In this document: positions 1 to 13,604 of the stretch, piece by piece
How positions within the stretch are numbered: the first letter of the stretch is position 1
Layout of the letters: each line of letters opens with the position of its first letter
Assembly: GCA_037157565.1 (NCBI GenBank)
Contig: JAZHRO010000039.1
Span: 46,810,001 to 46,874,000 of the forward strand
DNA from: Thalassia testudinum
Lineage: Eukaryota; Streptophyta; Magnoliopsida; Alismatales; Hydrocharitaceae
Reading direction: 5' to 3'
Length of the DNA: 64,000 bases
The notes under the pieces: generated by a model
What the model saw: the letters and a program-made list of their open reading frames with translations, nothing else
Database searches by the model: none
Told to the model about the DNA's origin: nothing
Position numbers and translations under genes: made by a program

Positions 1-1509
1 CACGGGTTATACATAGGTAGCTCGTATTTCCATCATTCATATTACCATTCTCAATTTATATACATGCAGCTCGTGTTATATCATTTAACGTATACAATAG
101 GAATTTATATGCAACAGTTTGCTAACACAAATACTTTACATTTCACAGGCAGTTATTATTCATTTACAGGCAATTGTTATTATTCTAACTACTCATTCAA
201 GATTGCAAATCAATCATCCATTCCAGACATTTCAAGTGTTTCTCGTCATAGGATTCATGCCATATCCTAGGTTCTAATCATCCATTCCACACATGCATTT
301 AGGTTTTAATTAATTTAAGGGGAAGCCACTCTACCAGTAAACACAGGAGTAGTGGGGGCTTGAACAGCAGGTCCACATGGCTCAGCAAGTGTCGAACCTG
401 CAACGGAATGAGGTCTTATCACAAGGATCAATCATAAGAGAATACTCAAAACAGTATAGAAAGTATTCCAACAAGTAGGGAAATTCATACGGAAAACATC
501 GGTATCTTAATTGCGGAAAATGGACCTCGAACGGATCTTAAACGGGTCAAAAATAGTGTTCCTGACTCAAATTAGACGTTTAGAACAACTTCTAGACGTC
601 TTAAAAGTGTCCAGTGCCATACCTCATGTCCTGCGTCACTCCTCAGATGTCCAGGAACTTCGCTGGACCGTCTGGATCCAATTCTAGACGTTCGACCACC
701 TCTCTAGACGCTTGGAAGCGCTTCCCATCATCTGGTATGCCGCTCAGACGTCCGAAGTGCATGGGAGGGCGTGTCCTGCGTCTTCCCGAAGCGAAGCTTG
801 CACGAAATCCACCAAATCTCCTCAAAAGGCATGCAACAGTGCCTCGACGGAGCGGTTTGCATGGTCGTATCCGCAACAAAGACGTATCTTTGCGAAGTCT
901 ACTCCTCAGTCGTCTGGAACCTCCTCTAGACGTCGCCTATGTCGTCTGGACGTCGCTCCAGACGTTTGATTCTGGGGAAAACCCAGAACCAGAACCTGCT
1001 TCTGCCTTCTCGTGCCGCGCGTGACCGTGCCGCGCCCTCTCGCCTGTTGCTCCGGCTATAGTAGTGTCGGGGAGGACCTCCTCGACTCACTCCTCCGCCT
1101 TGCGCATGTGTCGCTCTGACCATAAGCTCACCGGTGAGCTCCCACACGAGCTCGTAAGCTAAACTCCTCTCCCTCTCATGCTGCTCCTCCTCTCCTCATG
1201 CCACTCCCTCGCTCTCACTGCTCTGCTGTTCTCGCTAGGGGGAAAGGAGGAAGGTGGCTGGGAAGTGGGGTGGAACGAGGGAGAAGAGGGGGGCTTTATA
1301 AGGGTGAGGGCTTAGGATTTTGTTGGGGGCGGAAGGAGAGAGAAGAAGGAAAACGAGGGGAGTGTATTATCTACGCGCAGCACGCGCATAGATGCGAACT
1401 TGTACTAAAAAATTTTGATTTCCAGACGTCTGGGAAGGTGTCTAGACATCTGAACATCTGACCCACAGTCCAGACATTTTAAAAGACTCAAACAGCATGG
1501 ATCTTAACA
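1..1509 (-). mobile_element. Partial long LTR of the Gypsy family (5' end of the LTR, minus orientation)
   Basis: This stretch aligns by eye with 38100-39599 and 47500-48983, which are LTRs of the Gypsy elements described below. It shares the tracts around 316-420 (CCACTCTACCAGTAAAC and following), the AGACGTCT palindrome clusters at 570-970 and 1420-1480, and the purine-rich leader around 1240-1360. It ends at 1509 with CTTAACA, which in minus orientation is the LTR start TGTTAAG. The rest of the LTR lies before the window, so it may be a solo LTR or part of an element. A TATA-like box in minus orientation sits at about 1292-1302 (CTTTATAAG on the plus strand). Confidence 0.8.
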
Positions 1510-2665
1510 CTCGGTAGGGTGGAGGCATTGGTCAGGCTCAAATTTGATCCAAAAAAATTTAATTTAAGTCAAGTTTAAATTTTAAAAATTTCATATTTTG
1601 ATTTGATTGAACCTAAATTCAAAAAAGTTCTATAAAAGGTTCTTGGAGTTATTTGTATATACCTTTTACTCCACTACATAATACATTTTAAACTTTAGAC
1701 TTTCCCCCCCCCTTCTGCCATTGGATCTTAATAGGTTTGATTAAACTTTATCCGCATATAATCAGAAATGGACTTTAACATACTTAATAGGTTTGATTAA
1801 AGCTTATCTACATATAATAAAAAATTAGCTTTAACATATTTCCGTAAATTCTATTTAAAAAGCAATTAAATGGACACAGATAACTTTTACCGACCTTAAT
1901 GTACTTACTTGATCCAACGTGAAAATCAAACTCAACCTTCAAGGGCACGTTTGGTAATGAGGTTAAGAAAATATTTTTTTAACCTATAATTTTATTTCAA
2001 CACAAATTTCTGCTTAATTATTTGTAATTATTATAAACAAATCATAATAATATTTACTCATATTTATATTATTAAAAAATATCTCACTTTTAATTAAATA
2101 AATATCTATTAATACTTTTTACTCCACTTATAGTATTAAATAAATATCAATTAATATCATATTATTACACCAATTATTTTAATCTTTTACTTAATTTTTT
2201 TTTTTATTCCACCATCTAAATAAATACTTATCCCTATATTATTTTATACACCCTCCATATGAAACCTAAAAGTTATCTTAGCTTGATCCAGCCAAAGGCT
2301 GGTAAACATGAGCCTTCAGCTGCACCTGAATTTTGACTTGGTAAAAATTTTGAGATTATACGAGCCTTTTTGAATTTGGCCAGGTCGGACTGGGCCCGCC
2401 CATTCCTCGATCCTAACCCTGCGGATGAGCGGGCTGAGTCCTGGAATAACAACCGGTGGCTAGAACGGTTTACCATTCTAAGCTAACTACCCTCCCGTTT
2501 CACGAACTCCGGCATTACCGTTTGCGTGGTCCGATCTCTCTCATCGCCACTCTTCTCGCGCCACTCCTCACTTCTCCCCTCCACCTCCGCTCCTCTCTCA
2601 ATCTCTCTGCCCCCGTTCCCTCTCTGGCCTGGCCGTTCTCAACCGCCACGATCGCAACAGCGGCA
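1510..2665 (+). other. AT-rich upstream region and 5' leader of the PIRL gene
   Basis: No coding sequence is evident. The stretch 1560-2270 is strongly AT-rich, with two related copies of a segment containing AATAGGTTTGATTAAA (about 1729 and 1786). A TATA-like ATTTTATACA lies at about 2241-2250. After 2520 the composition turns CT-rich, as in plant 5' leaders. An open frame runs in phase from 2456 to the proposed start at 2666, but its residues have no family resemblance, so I treat it as leader. TE-like boundaries inside this stretch were not resolved. Confidence 0.4.
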
Positions 2666-3307
2666 ATGGCGATGGATCCGAACCCCGGAAAGTTCCCGAT
2701 CCTCTCCTTCGTCCTCTCCCGCCTCCACCCCAATACCAACACCAACCCTGACCTTAAGCCTACCCCCGACCTCGAGCAGCCACCTCTCCCCTCCACCACC
2801 CCATGCGACCTCGATCTCGTCACCCGTATGCCGCGCCTCAACCACCCGGAGGTCCTCGCCTCCATGGCCTCCGCCGTCGCCGACGTCGCCCAGACCCGCT
2901 TCGTCCTCCGCTCCCTCGGCGAGCGCCCCGACCACGAGGCCGTCGATGCCGCCCGCGCCCGCCTCGCCGAGCTCGAAGGCCTTGCAGACGCCGAGAGGGA
3001 ACGGTGCGCGTACTGCGCGGTGGTGCGGCTGGACGAGATGCACGAGGCGTACGAGAAGCTTCTGACGGACGCGGAGGAGAGGCTGGAGAGGATCTACCGC
3101 GAAGGTGGTGGGGGAGAGGAGGAGCAGGAGGAGGAGGTTGTGGAGATGGACGAGGAGGTGGAGAGGATACTGAGGGAGATGCAGGACGGGAAGGGGAAGG
3201 CGTTGGAGTGCGTCGATCTTTCCGGGAGGCAGCTGAGGTTCCTCCCCGAAGCGTTTGGGAGGATGCGAGGGCTTATCGCCCTCGATCTCTCAAACAACCA
3301 GCTCAAG
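2666..3307 (+). CDS. PIRL: PIRL exon 1: N-terminal domain and first LRRs
   Basis: This exon codes for residues 1-214. It is very GC-rich, with third positions mostly C or G, unlike exons 2 and 3. That 5' GC gradient is a monocot trait. Residues 60-145 are helix-prone and charged, residues 147-166 are Gly/Glu-rich, and the first LRRs begin near residue 181 ([12 protein letters not shown], then [11 protein letters not shown]). The reading frame runs only five codons past the proposed donor before TAG at 3320, which supports splicing at 3307/3308. Confidence 0.9.
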
Positions 3308-6300
3308 GTCTGTGCGTTTTAGATGATACATAGATGTTTTTTTTTCATAATTCTGGCCTCTGTCTTACTGATTGGAGGTTGAATTGTCACGTGAGGATAT
3401 GTTCTAGACATTTATATGCAGTAAAGCTTTTTGGTTTCTGGTTGTTCTTGCACAGCGATACAATCCTTTGGGTTTGGGTGGTTGTTTATGTGTGTGTGTG
3501 TGTGTGGAAAATACCTTCATGCCCAAGGGGAGGCACAAGTTGACTGGAGTAGGCATAGGCTGCCCAGTGAGGAGGATGCGCCCTCCTTGGGTATAACGTC
3601 CCGGGGCTCAAGGGCCCGGTGCCTCACTTGTGAAACAAGTACTTTTAGGATGGGTGCGATAAGGTCAATCCCTTGAAGCTAGTTGCCCAGGCATAGTGCC
3701 AGCCACCCAGGGAAGTCGAGCGATCTTAGCTTCCCTGCAATACTGGAGACCCCTGTCCTCAGGGAAAGAAAATGACTCACTGACTAGAGCTTCTCTTGGG
3801 GGAGCCATGCTGACTAGAAACTTGGTACTTCAAGGCCGTGTGAAGGCTAGTATTTAAGAATAATTCCACCTCAACTTTTTCATTGGGCATCAAATAACTA
3901 AATATAAAATCATCCAAATGCCTCATGTGCCATCTTCAATTTCTGTAAATGCCTCGTACATTTTTTGCTCACTTTGCCTTGAGCATGCACGGTGGAGATG
4001 CACTACAATGGCCATTATCCCAGGACCAGACAAACATGGACTCTTGTGCCCTCTTATCATAACTGACAAGGGATAATAATGCATGGTCCTAAGGATGTCA
4101 GTAGCATAGGAGGTATGGCATCAAGCATAGGCATGGATAGTTGAGGCTTTTGGCTAATAGTAGCTAAAAAGTGACAACCATTAACTCTTGTTTGCATTGA
4201 GCAATTTCACTCATCATGGGATGACTGTCCCTTTCAAGTCCTCCTCATCCCCTTTGTGTGCCCATGTTCCCTTTCCCTTTTCTATTAAGGTTTCTTGCAT
4301 TGATAGATCTAGGTCTCGTGTTGCCTAATAATAAGGTCCCACCTCCCCTACTCCCTGCCTTGTTTCTTGCTGGTCCATTGCAATCACCTTCGCCCTTCCA
4401 ACTACTAATGGTTGTGTGGTTTTGTCCATGCACAAAAGCACTTCCTCACAATTGGGTGGTCACAGTTGGAGGAAATGAGATAGTTCTATTATTGAGCCCT
4501 GCCTTTCCTTATATAATGGAGATGTGGAAAAGTTGCGATACAACACCAGTATAAGAAATAAGATAGCGAAAGATCCCTCATGCAAAATAGATGCATATGC
4601 TAACACTTCTCCTCAAGTTGGAGCATAGATATCTATCATGCTCAGCTTAGATACACAAAAATCAAATAAAGACTTGCTAAAGGCTTGGTAAAAATATCTG
4701 CAATCTGCTCCTCAGACATAACTGGTGTTGTATATAGCAGCCCCTTCTGAATAATATTTCTGGTATAATGGCAATCAACCTCTACATGCTTCGATCTCTC
4801 ATGAAATGTTGGGTTGTTGGCAATGATGGAAGCTGCTCTACTATCACACCGCATCTCCATCAGGTTAGAAAATTGTACCTCCAAATCAGTGAGTAGGGAC
4901 TTGATCCAAATCATTTCTGCAGTCGTTTAAGCCATAGTCCTGTACTCAGACTCGACACTTGACCTAGCAACTGTACCTTGTTTCTTACTCCATGTGATTA
5001 GATTCCCTGCCAAAAAGGTGCAAAATCCCACAGTGGATTTTCGGTCCACGTGACATCTAACGTAATCTGCATCAGAGTAACCAACCAAAGTCATAGAAGA
5101 CCCCTTGGAGAAGAGAAGTCATTTTCCAGAAGCCTTCTTGATGTATCTGAGCACCATCAGTGCTGCATCTCAATGCTGTCATGTGGGCTTGGCCATGAAC
5201 TGACTCAATTTCCCCACCGCAAAGGAGATATTAGGCCTTGTGATAGTCAAGTATAGCAGCTTGCGAGCAAGTTGCCTGTACTGCCTGCTGTCCACCAATT
5301 GCTCCTCCTCATCATAAAGTGACATCTTGGGGTTCATAAGAATGCTGGCTGCCTTTGCCCCATGCATGCCCACCTCCTGCAGAACATTCAATGCATACCT
5401 CCTCTAGGACAGGACCATGCCCTTCCTACTCTAGGCAACCTCAATACCAACAAAATATCGTAGAGCCCTTAAATCTTTCATGACAAATTGCTCCGCTAGA
5501 ATGTGCTTGATCTCAGTGACACCCTGCACATCATCCCCTGTAACAATCAAGTAATCAACGTATACAAGAATCACCACAGTACCTCGTCCAGTCCTCCTGA
5601 CAAAAAGAGAGAAATCAATCATTGATCTCCTGAATCCAGTTACCTCCACAATCTGAGACAACATCTGGAACCATGTTCTGGGACTCTGCTTGAGACTGTA
5701 GATGGCCTTCCGTAGTCTGCATATAAGCTCCTCTTGAACCTCAAAGCTTGGTGACTGCTGCATGTAGACTTTTTCTTGGAGATCACCGTGGAGGAATGCA
5801 TTCTTCACGTCCAGCTGATGCAAGGGCCAATCAGGCTGGACTGCCACTACTACCAACACCCATACTGTAGGAAGTTTGGCAACTGGTGAGAATGTGTTAA
5901 AGAAGTCCACCCCATGGGTTTGAGTGAACCCTTTTGCCATGAGGCGTGCTTTGTATCTGGTGATGCCTCCATCTGGGTTGAACTTTACTGTGAAAACCTA
6001 TCAAAAGCCAATAACCGTAGCTTCGTCTGGAAGTGGAGTGAGCTCCCAGGTTCCACGGCCACGAAGAGCAACTATCTCGTCCTCCATGGCTGCCCGCCAT
6101 CTCGGATCATGAATGGCCTCATGGTGAGTTGCTGGGATGTGAGTAGCAGCCAACGCTTGGGTGAAGCCTGTAAACCCTGGGCTTAGGCTGTCGGTAGCAA
6201 GTGTCCCGACTGTCGGGTAAGTAGCACCAGTTCGTGGCCTCTTCCGAACAACTATTGGGAGATCCATATCATCATTTGTCATATCATCTGTCTTGTCCCT

Positions 6301-9300
6301 GTGATGAACATGTGGCAAGCAAGTGTCAGTATCTAAGGGACTCACCTGAGAATCTGATGGTGGGGGTGAGGGAGGGGGCATATGAAAGGTAGTGTGAGGA
6401 TGGATATATGTTTGAAGCGGTTCATTTAGACGTGGTAATGGTAGCGTAGTAGGTGGTGGTGGCAGTGGTGATGGTGGGAAGTAGGAACTGGAGTTGCAGG
6501 AAAACTTCCAAAGCGAATAGGTGTAAATGGCATAGGTGCTAAATTACCCTCAAAGGTAGCTCAGCTGTAGACATAGAAAAGAAGGGTATTACCTCATGAA
6601 AGGTAACATCTGTTGAAACAAAGTTTCGAGAAGTAATCGGATTAAAACATCGATACCCCTTTTGAGTCTGAATATATCAAAAAAAAACATACTTAACTAC
6701 TCTTGGCGTTAATTTATCTCGGCCTGGTCTTAACAAATGGGCAAATGCAACACAACCAAAAGTCCGTGGGGTAATGTAAAATAGGGGTCTATCGGGATAC
6801 ATAACCTGTAAAGGAATTCCCTCGTGTGAAGTAGCGTTAGGTATCGGATTGATTATAAAACAAGCTGTCAAAACAACATCATCCTAGTAAAGAGAAGGGA
6901 TCGAGTGGTGAATTAACAAAGTACAAGCAACATCAAGTAAGTAGCGGTGCTTCCTCCCAACAACGCCTTTCTGCTGAGAGGTGTGAGGACAAGTGGTCTC
7001 ATGAATAATGCTACAACTAGAAAAGAAAGTATGCAACCGAGAAGTACAAAATTCTAAGGCATTATCATATCGAAAACGTTTCACAAAATATGAATGCTGA
7101 GTTTTTATTTCTTTGACAAAATTTTCAACAATGTGTCCCACATCAGACTTATTTTTTAAAAGCAACAACCAGGAAAGAAGGGAAAAATCATTCACTAATA
7201 CCAAATAATATCTGTTTTCAAGTTGATCAGGAATACGACTGGGATCCCAAACATCCATATGAACCAGATCAAAGACAACATAGGCAACAGAAATGGACGT
7301 GGAAAAATTAGCCCTATGGTGCTTGCCCAGTTGACAGGCATCACAAGTGAGAGCAGTAGTGGAGGGTATGTGCGGCAGAATTTATCTAAGACAATCAATG
7401 GGTAGGTGACTAAGGCGGTGATGCCACTGGAGAAGGGACCCAGTAGAGCCAAGGCCCTGTGTAGCAGAAGTAGCAACAGCAATACGGCTTAGACGGTATA
7501 CCCCCGGTTCATCACGCCCTCCATCAATCGTCTTCCTAGTGAGCTTGTCCTGCAAGACACAAGAAGATGCATCAAATATAGCTCGGTAGTTCAGATATTT
7601 GGTAATACTGCTAACAGACAAAAAGCTCAATAGAAAATCAGGAATGTAGAAAACATTTGTCAGTCGCAAGGTCGGAGATAAAGACATATCTCCCTGGCCA
7701 ACCAGTGACGAATGTCTCCCATCTGCCACTTGTACAATCCTGGTTGGGGTAGCTGGTACTAACTGAGGAAAATATCTCTTGTCGCCACATAGGTGCCTGG
7801 ACGCGTCGAAGTCAATAAACCAATCGCCAGGAGATAAAAGAGATGACATACCAGTTGTAGGTGCCTCAGAAGGAAGCAATTGCTACAGTGTCAGGAGGCT
7901 GAGAGGAGGATGTTTATGCTAACTGGGCGAGCTGCTGCCGTAGAGTCTCAATTTTTGTATTGAGGGATCTGACGTCTGGACTTGAGGAGACGCCATCAGT
8001 GACCTCGGTTGTCTAATTGGCCACAGGTGGCCTACCATGCTTCTGCCAGCATGTAGCCTCAGAGTGACCCATCCTGCCACAGTAGGTGCATGGAGGCCGA
8101 ACACCTGCACTGGAAGAACGTCCATGTCCATAACTACGTGTAGGGAGGGGAGCACCCCTGCCACGTCGAGGGGTTGCGACCAGTGCGGATGTCCGAGCAC
8201 TAGAGTCAGGAGCAGAAGTGTGCACAGCTACTCTACTAAGTCGATTGTAGGCTTCTTCCAAAGTCAGAAGCTTAGGAGTGGTGAGGATCTGATCTTTGGT
8301 TGCCGAGTACTCAGGTCTAAGTCCTGACAGGAAAAGGGAGACTGCTAACTGTCTCTGAAAGCTTCTCCGGGAGTCACAGGCACACCCCGGTAGGTACGAG
8401 TGATGCCTCTCCAGCATTCCCTTCATGAGGGAGTAATATTGCGACAGCGTACGTCCCTCCTGACGCAAGTGAAAGAGGTCGTGAAAGACCTAAAAAACGC
8501 GTGCGGAGTTCTTGGCGTGTGAGTACGACTCACGTAAAGACTCCCACATCTCCTTCGCTGTTGATAGTACGTGATCTCATCTTCTATCCGGGGAATGACA
8601 GTCTACATAAGCCATGCACAAACCATAGTATTGTTTTTATCCTAGTTGGCATGTATGCCACTCTTCGTTGTAGGTTCCGGATCCGTAAGAATGTGATTCT
8701 TCCCATGACCCCTTATGGTCATAAGAAAGGTTTGGGACCACTGCGGGTAGTTGGTCTCATCTAGTTTGATGATGTGACCGAAGAACTGATTTTTGAGTAC
8801 CTCGACGTCCGAAAGAGAGCCCGATGTCACCTTGGACTGATATGAAGAATCTATATTCGCAATCCGCGAGCTTTAGTCAATCTTCTAACGTCAAAGAAAC
8901 AATGGGAGATATGAAATTGTCTGGTTTGAGATCTTCATCTTCATCAAAAAGCCCCCTTGGATGGGCGTTGGCTTAACCCGACTGTAGGGGAAAGCACCCG
9001 AGACAGCCCCAAGGGGACCTACAGTTCTCTCCCTTCGACTACAAGGGACGCAACCCTATAATAGGGTTATAAGCTCCTTGCAGCCGTTGCTGTCGCTGCA
9101 TGTGCTTGCTGAGGCCTAGGCCGGCATCGCTGTTTTGCGCATGCGTGCGTTGTTGCGTGCTATTAGCGCTACAGCACAACATTGTAGCGCGCTCGCCTCG
9201 CTGTTGCACCGTTGGACCATGCACTTGTAGCTGCTAGGCTGCGGGGAGACCCGTCGGAGGTGGTGCATCGACACAGAGAGAGTGGGGGGTTTGGTGGTTA

Positions 9301-12300
9301 GGGTTTGGAGGCCTTGGGGGTGGGATACTTAGAGCCTCGATCTGGGATTGGTGCTCTGATATCAAATTGGAGGAAATGAGATAATTCTGTTATTGAGCCC
9401 TGCCTCTCCTTATATAATGAAGATGTGGAAAAGTTGCGGTACAAAACTAGTATAAGAAATAAGATAGTGAAAGACCCCTCATACAAAATAAATGCATATG
9501 CCAACAGTCACCGCATTTGTTGATGGCTACAATTGAGGCCCAACCCCATCTCTTGTAACGAGTTTTTGATTCTTGAGTTTGTGGTTTGTTCTTGTTGTAT
9601 CTCCATTTTTACCATGGAGCCCTACTAATGGAGATGCACATGTACCTTGGGCATTTCAGATGCCGTGGTCTTGTTCTTAGGTGACATCTCCAAGTTGAAG
9701 ATTCTCCTCATCTCGGTGATATTTTACCTTGGTGGAGGTTTCTATTTGGCTCTTCCACGTGTGGTGGCTTTGTCGAGAACATTCGAGTATTCACAGCTTG
9801 TTGCTTCCTACTTATAGATACTGCTTCCTGTTGTTGCGGGTGTTTTGCTAGTGTTTCATCTTTGGATGTTTTTGTTGGAGTATGTAGTTGGTTTAGTCCC
9901 ACGTATTAGAGTGAGACTTTGTTGAAGTGTGTGGTGGCCTATAAATAGGCTCGTACCCTCTCAGTTATTTTTTAAGAAGAAATAAGGAGAAACACATCCA
10001 TAAAGGCACTTCTCTCGTTGTTTTCTCTCTGCTCTTCGTGAGTGGAGTTTCCATGTAAAACTCAAGTGTTCTTTTATGCTTTATTGCTTTGATATTTTGC
10101 TTCCGCATTATTTATATTATTTAACTTGGTATCAGAGTAAGTCTTTCTTGGGTTTTGATGAGGGGCAAAAAGCGCTCTCGGACTTAAAACTCCACGAGAA
10201 GGCCAATAAGGTAACTGCCTACCCGAATGTGAGGTAGGCAGGTAGGTCCGACCTGCCACCACCTGGGAAGATTCAAATATAGGCGAGTCCGGATAAACCC
10301 GACCCGCCAGAAAACCTAGTACCAACTGGTGATAGGGAGATGGCGGAACAATCCAACACGGCCATACTAACAATAAATGATGGCATGGTCGCTGTAATTA
10401 ATAGCCTGGCAACATCATGCCCTGACAACGGATGTATCTGGTCAGAAGATCCTACGACAGGATAAACCCCTAGCACTATAAATAGCTATGAAGAGGCCCT
10501 CGAGGCCCTCTTTCGAGTAATCAGAGAGAAAAAGAGATATTGTATTATCACTTCTTACCAGTGAATAGTTGGGAGTATTGCTCTCCCCTTACACGTACAC
10601 CCTTCGTGGTGGAATTAGGTTACCAACACTCTTGCCTCATTGTGATTGTTTGTTTCCGAATCATTGAGTCAGACCCTCTGATCACTTAGGAGGTCTGATA
10701 AGGTTCATTTCTTTTTTAGATTATCATTTTGTTTATTATCAACTTGTTATCTTGTTGGGTTCTTGGAGGTGGATTTGCCATGTTCATGGCATCCACTTCT
10801 TGATTGAAAGGAGGGGCGTTGTGGTGGTGCAATGGCAAAGAAGCAGGCGATCCGAGCGACGCCTAAGCCTCAGCCATCACAAGAGATGGCACTGGAGGGC
10901 TTCAACACAATGCAGAGAAGCCAATTGCAGCCATGCGAGGCTGTGCAGTGGCTAGCCAAGGGTGGCGTTGCCCTGTGGCAACTGCTGAGGCGACGTGCGA
11001 GGTCGAGAGGCCATTACTGTCATGGGGGTCATTGTTCTTACGAGCAAGAGAAGAGGCAAGGAGGAGTCGAAGGTGGGCAGATCTCCAGCGAGTCTACGAC
11101 TTGCTATTCGACCACGATGGAATAGTGCGAGGAAGCTCCTCCTTCGTATAAGGAGATCATGGCCTTTGTGAAGCTAAGCGGCGGTGCGTGGGATCACTTG
11201 AGAAGTGCCCCTATGGGTGTGTTTCTCTTTATTTCTTCTCAAAGAATAACTGAGGCGGTACAAACCTATTTATAGGTCACCACAAACTCTAACAAAGTCC
11301 CACTCCATTATGTGGGACTAAACCAACTGCATACTCCAACAATTTTGTTTGTGTTATGTACCTCCCTTTTGCTGGGAGCTTGTATTTCTTTGTTCTTCTA
11401 TCATTGCTACTTCGCATTCTTGAGCTAAGCCTAGTACGACCCACTTCAACTGAGATCTTGGAGAGTGTAATTGTGTTCCAAATATTCTATAGTGCTTTTG
11501 CAGGCATTGTCTAACCCCAGAACACATACGTTGCTAGGGTGGAACTTGGTCAAAAGATATTTTTGAGAGGGAAAAGAGCAATTAAGAAAGGATGTTAACC
11601 CTCCTCTAATTCATAAATAAGGAGAGCTAATAACGTCAGTAATATAGAGTGAGTTGCAGTGGTGTAAAACATCATCGATAGTGTCTCCTCTCGTAAAAGT
11701 GATGCCATTACACTCCACCCAAATGCTCCATAACAATATTAATGATTCCCTTATGGTCTTTCCGTCAGCAAGGGCTCTGTGAATGCTATGCCAAAGGTCA
11801 GACTTCAAGGAAAAGAGGATGGACCAATCTACCACCTTTGACTAGCAAGCCCATGTAAAGGATCTAGTGAATAAAAAGGTGCTTCGTGTCCATGACCCAC
11901 TGCTACAGACTTTGAGGAACATGGTTAAAAATATCTTGGTTTTTTTGTTTGTTTCCCTTTTCTCCTACTGTTTGTCTACCACCACCTCTTGATAATTTCT
12001 AGTAGAGGAAGTATCTACAACTTGTTACCATTTGACTGTGTGATGCCTTTTCGATCTTGGTTAATTGAGACGATCCTGTTTAATGCGGAATTAGATTGAA
12101 TGAAACAATAGAGTCGAAGTCTTAGTTTATGGAGAAATTTTACTCGTATACATTGAAAGTTTCTTGGTGGAAAATTTGGAGCATAGTCGTTGATAAGACA
12201 CTATGCTAAAAATGTAGACATTCTTGAGAAGAGCACAATTGTCGATTAGACACTGTGCTAAATGTGTAGGTATGCTTGAGAAGATAAATATTTATGCATA

Positions 12301-13566
12301 GTTGGAAGGGTGCGATGTTGTTGTTGGTGGCGGTGGTGGTGGTTTGGGAGGAGGGGGGTTTATAGCCTGACATTGACACAACCTTACAACTTGTCATGGA
12401 GCATTACCAGGCCTTGGAGAGGAACTATAAGATAAATAGAACAAAAGCATGAGCATATGCACATTGGAGACAAAACAACTTGGCTATGCAAGGCATGAAG
12501 GTTAAAGACTCATAGGTTAAGTGGTTGTAGCCATGTCAATGAGACAGACGCTAGATTAGGCTGGGTGGTCCTTAGCTACATTGGCTTGGTGTTTGGGAGT
12601 CACATTGGCTAGGCAAAAGGCAGTCAAGACCACTTGATACTAGCATATGAAGTTGTGTTGGTGAATCGAGGTAGAACGGCCAAAGTCATGTTGGCATTGC
12701 CAGCCAGGTTGATGCAACTAAGTTGCAAAGATGGAAAAAGAAAATTCCTATCAAGAGCTAACTTGGCTACTGAAATGAAATATGACTCCTCTTAAAATCT
12801 ACGGTTCCTAAGACTTGAAATTTGCAACGAGAATAAAATATGGGTACAAGCAAATTCTGGATCACTTCTGTGAATTGTCCATTAAGTCTAATGGCCAATT
12901 GATGAAAACAAAAGTGAAGGGGCAGGCGGTTAGGTATCTGCAGATGAATGTCTGTAACAAGAGATCAAACAATTGCAAAAAAAAAAATCACAAACAGTAA
13001 TAAAGAAAAGAAATGAGAAGATTTTCTCACACCTAAAAAGGGTTCATGGAATTGTTGGGCGACCACATCAGAGCTGGGGATTGCTGTGATTGCAGGGGGG
13101 TTGATCAACTCGGAAGGTTGGTAGTTGATTTCAACCACAAGGAAGGGAACTGAAATAGGGGCAACTTGGCAGCAATGGTGTGGGGTAGCACTACAGTCAA
13201 TAGAGGCAGTGGGTGCTGCTGTGGGTTGTCCAAGGTAGAGCATTGTGGGTGTTGGAGGTGGTGGTGATGGGAAGAGACATGCCTGGGGGGGGGGGGGGGG
13301 GGGGTGTTTGGGTAGGGCCAGTGATTTAAAGGGTGTTTTCAAAGTAGGGTCATGTCGACATAGATATGATGTCGGTTTACAGGTAAACCGTCGGTATGCC
13401 GAGGATTTCGCCGGCATGCCGACAGTTGCTGATGCATGCCGGGACACACACACGCCCATGAAATGCACACCTACAATTTCATTGGCATGGCGTCGAAATA
13501 GGTGGTGACGGAGAAAAGAGAGAGAGAAAGTAGAAGTTTATGGGTGAGGTGAGAAGAAAAAGTTTG

Positions 13567-13604
<38 letters not shown>

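Larger units (their letters stand above)
4464..9506 (-). mobile_element. Complete Ty1/Copia LTR retrotransposon, minus strand, inactive
   Basis: The element is about 5.04 kb with two LTRs of about 142 bp (4464-4605 and 9365-9506) and a 5-bp target-site duplication GTCAC (4459-4463, 9507-9511). By eye the LTRs differ at about 13 sites, nearly all transitions, so it is not recent. Reading on the minus strand it has a primer-binding site at 9353-9364 (TGATATCAGAGC), then gag, protease, integrase, RT and RNase H in Copia order. A purine-rich tract (4606-4625 region, CCAACTTGAGGAGAAG in minus sense) precedes the 3' LTR. All three enzyme active sites are altered (see parts), and frames are broken many times, so it cannot be autonomous. 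Confidence 0.93.

Noticed and set aside
2456..2665. N-terminal 70-residue extension of PIRL
   Set aside because: It is in frame, but the family starts at MDPNP. The extension looks like translated leader and has no targeting-peptide pattern strong enough to accept.
12965..13468. 167-codon proline-rich minus frame
   Set aside because: It spans the G20 tract and repeat copy 1, has no domain and would change with the homopolymer length.
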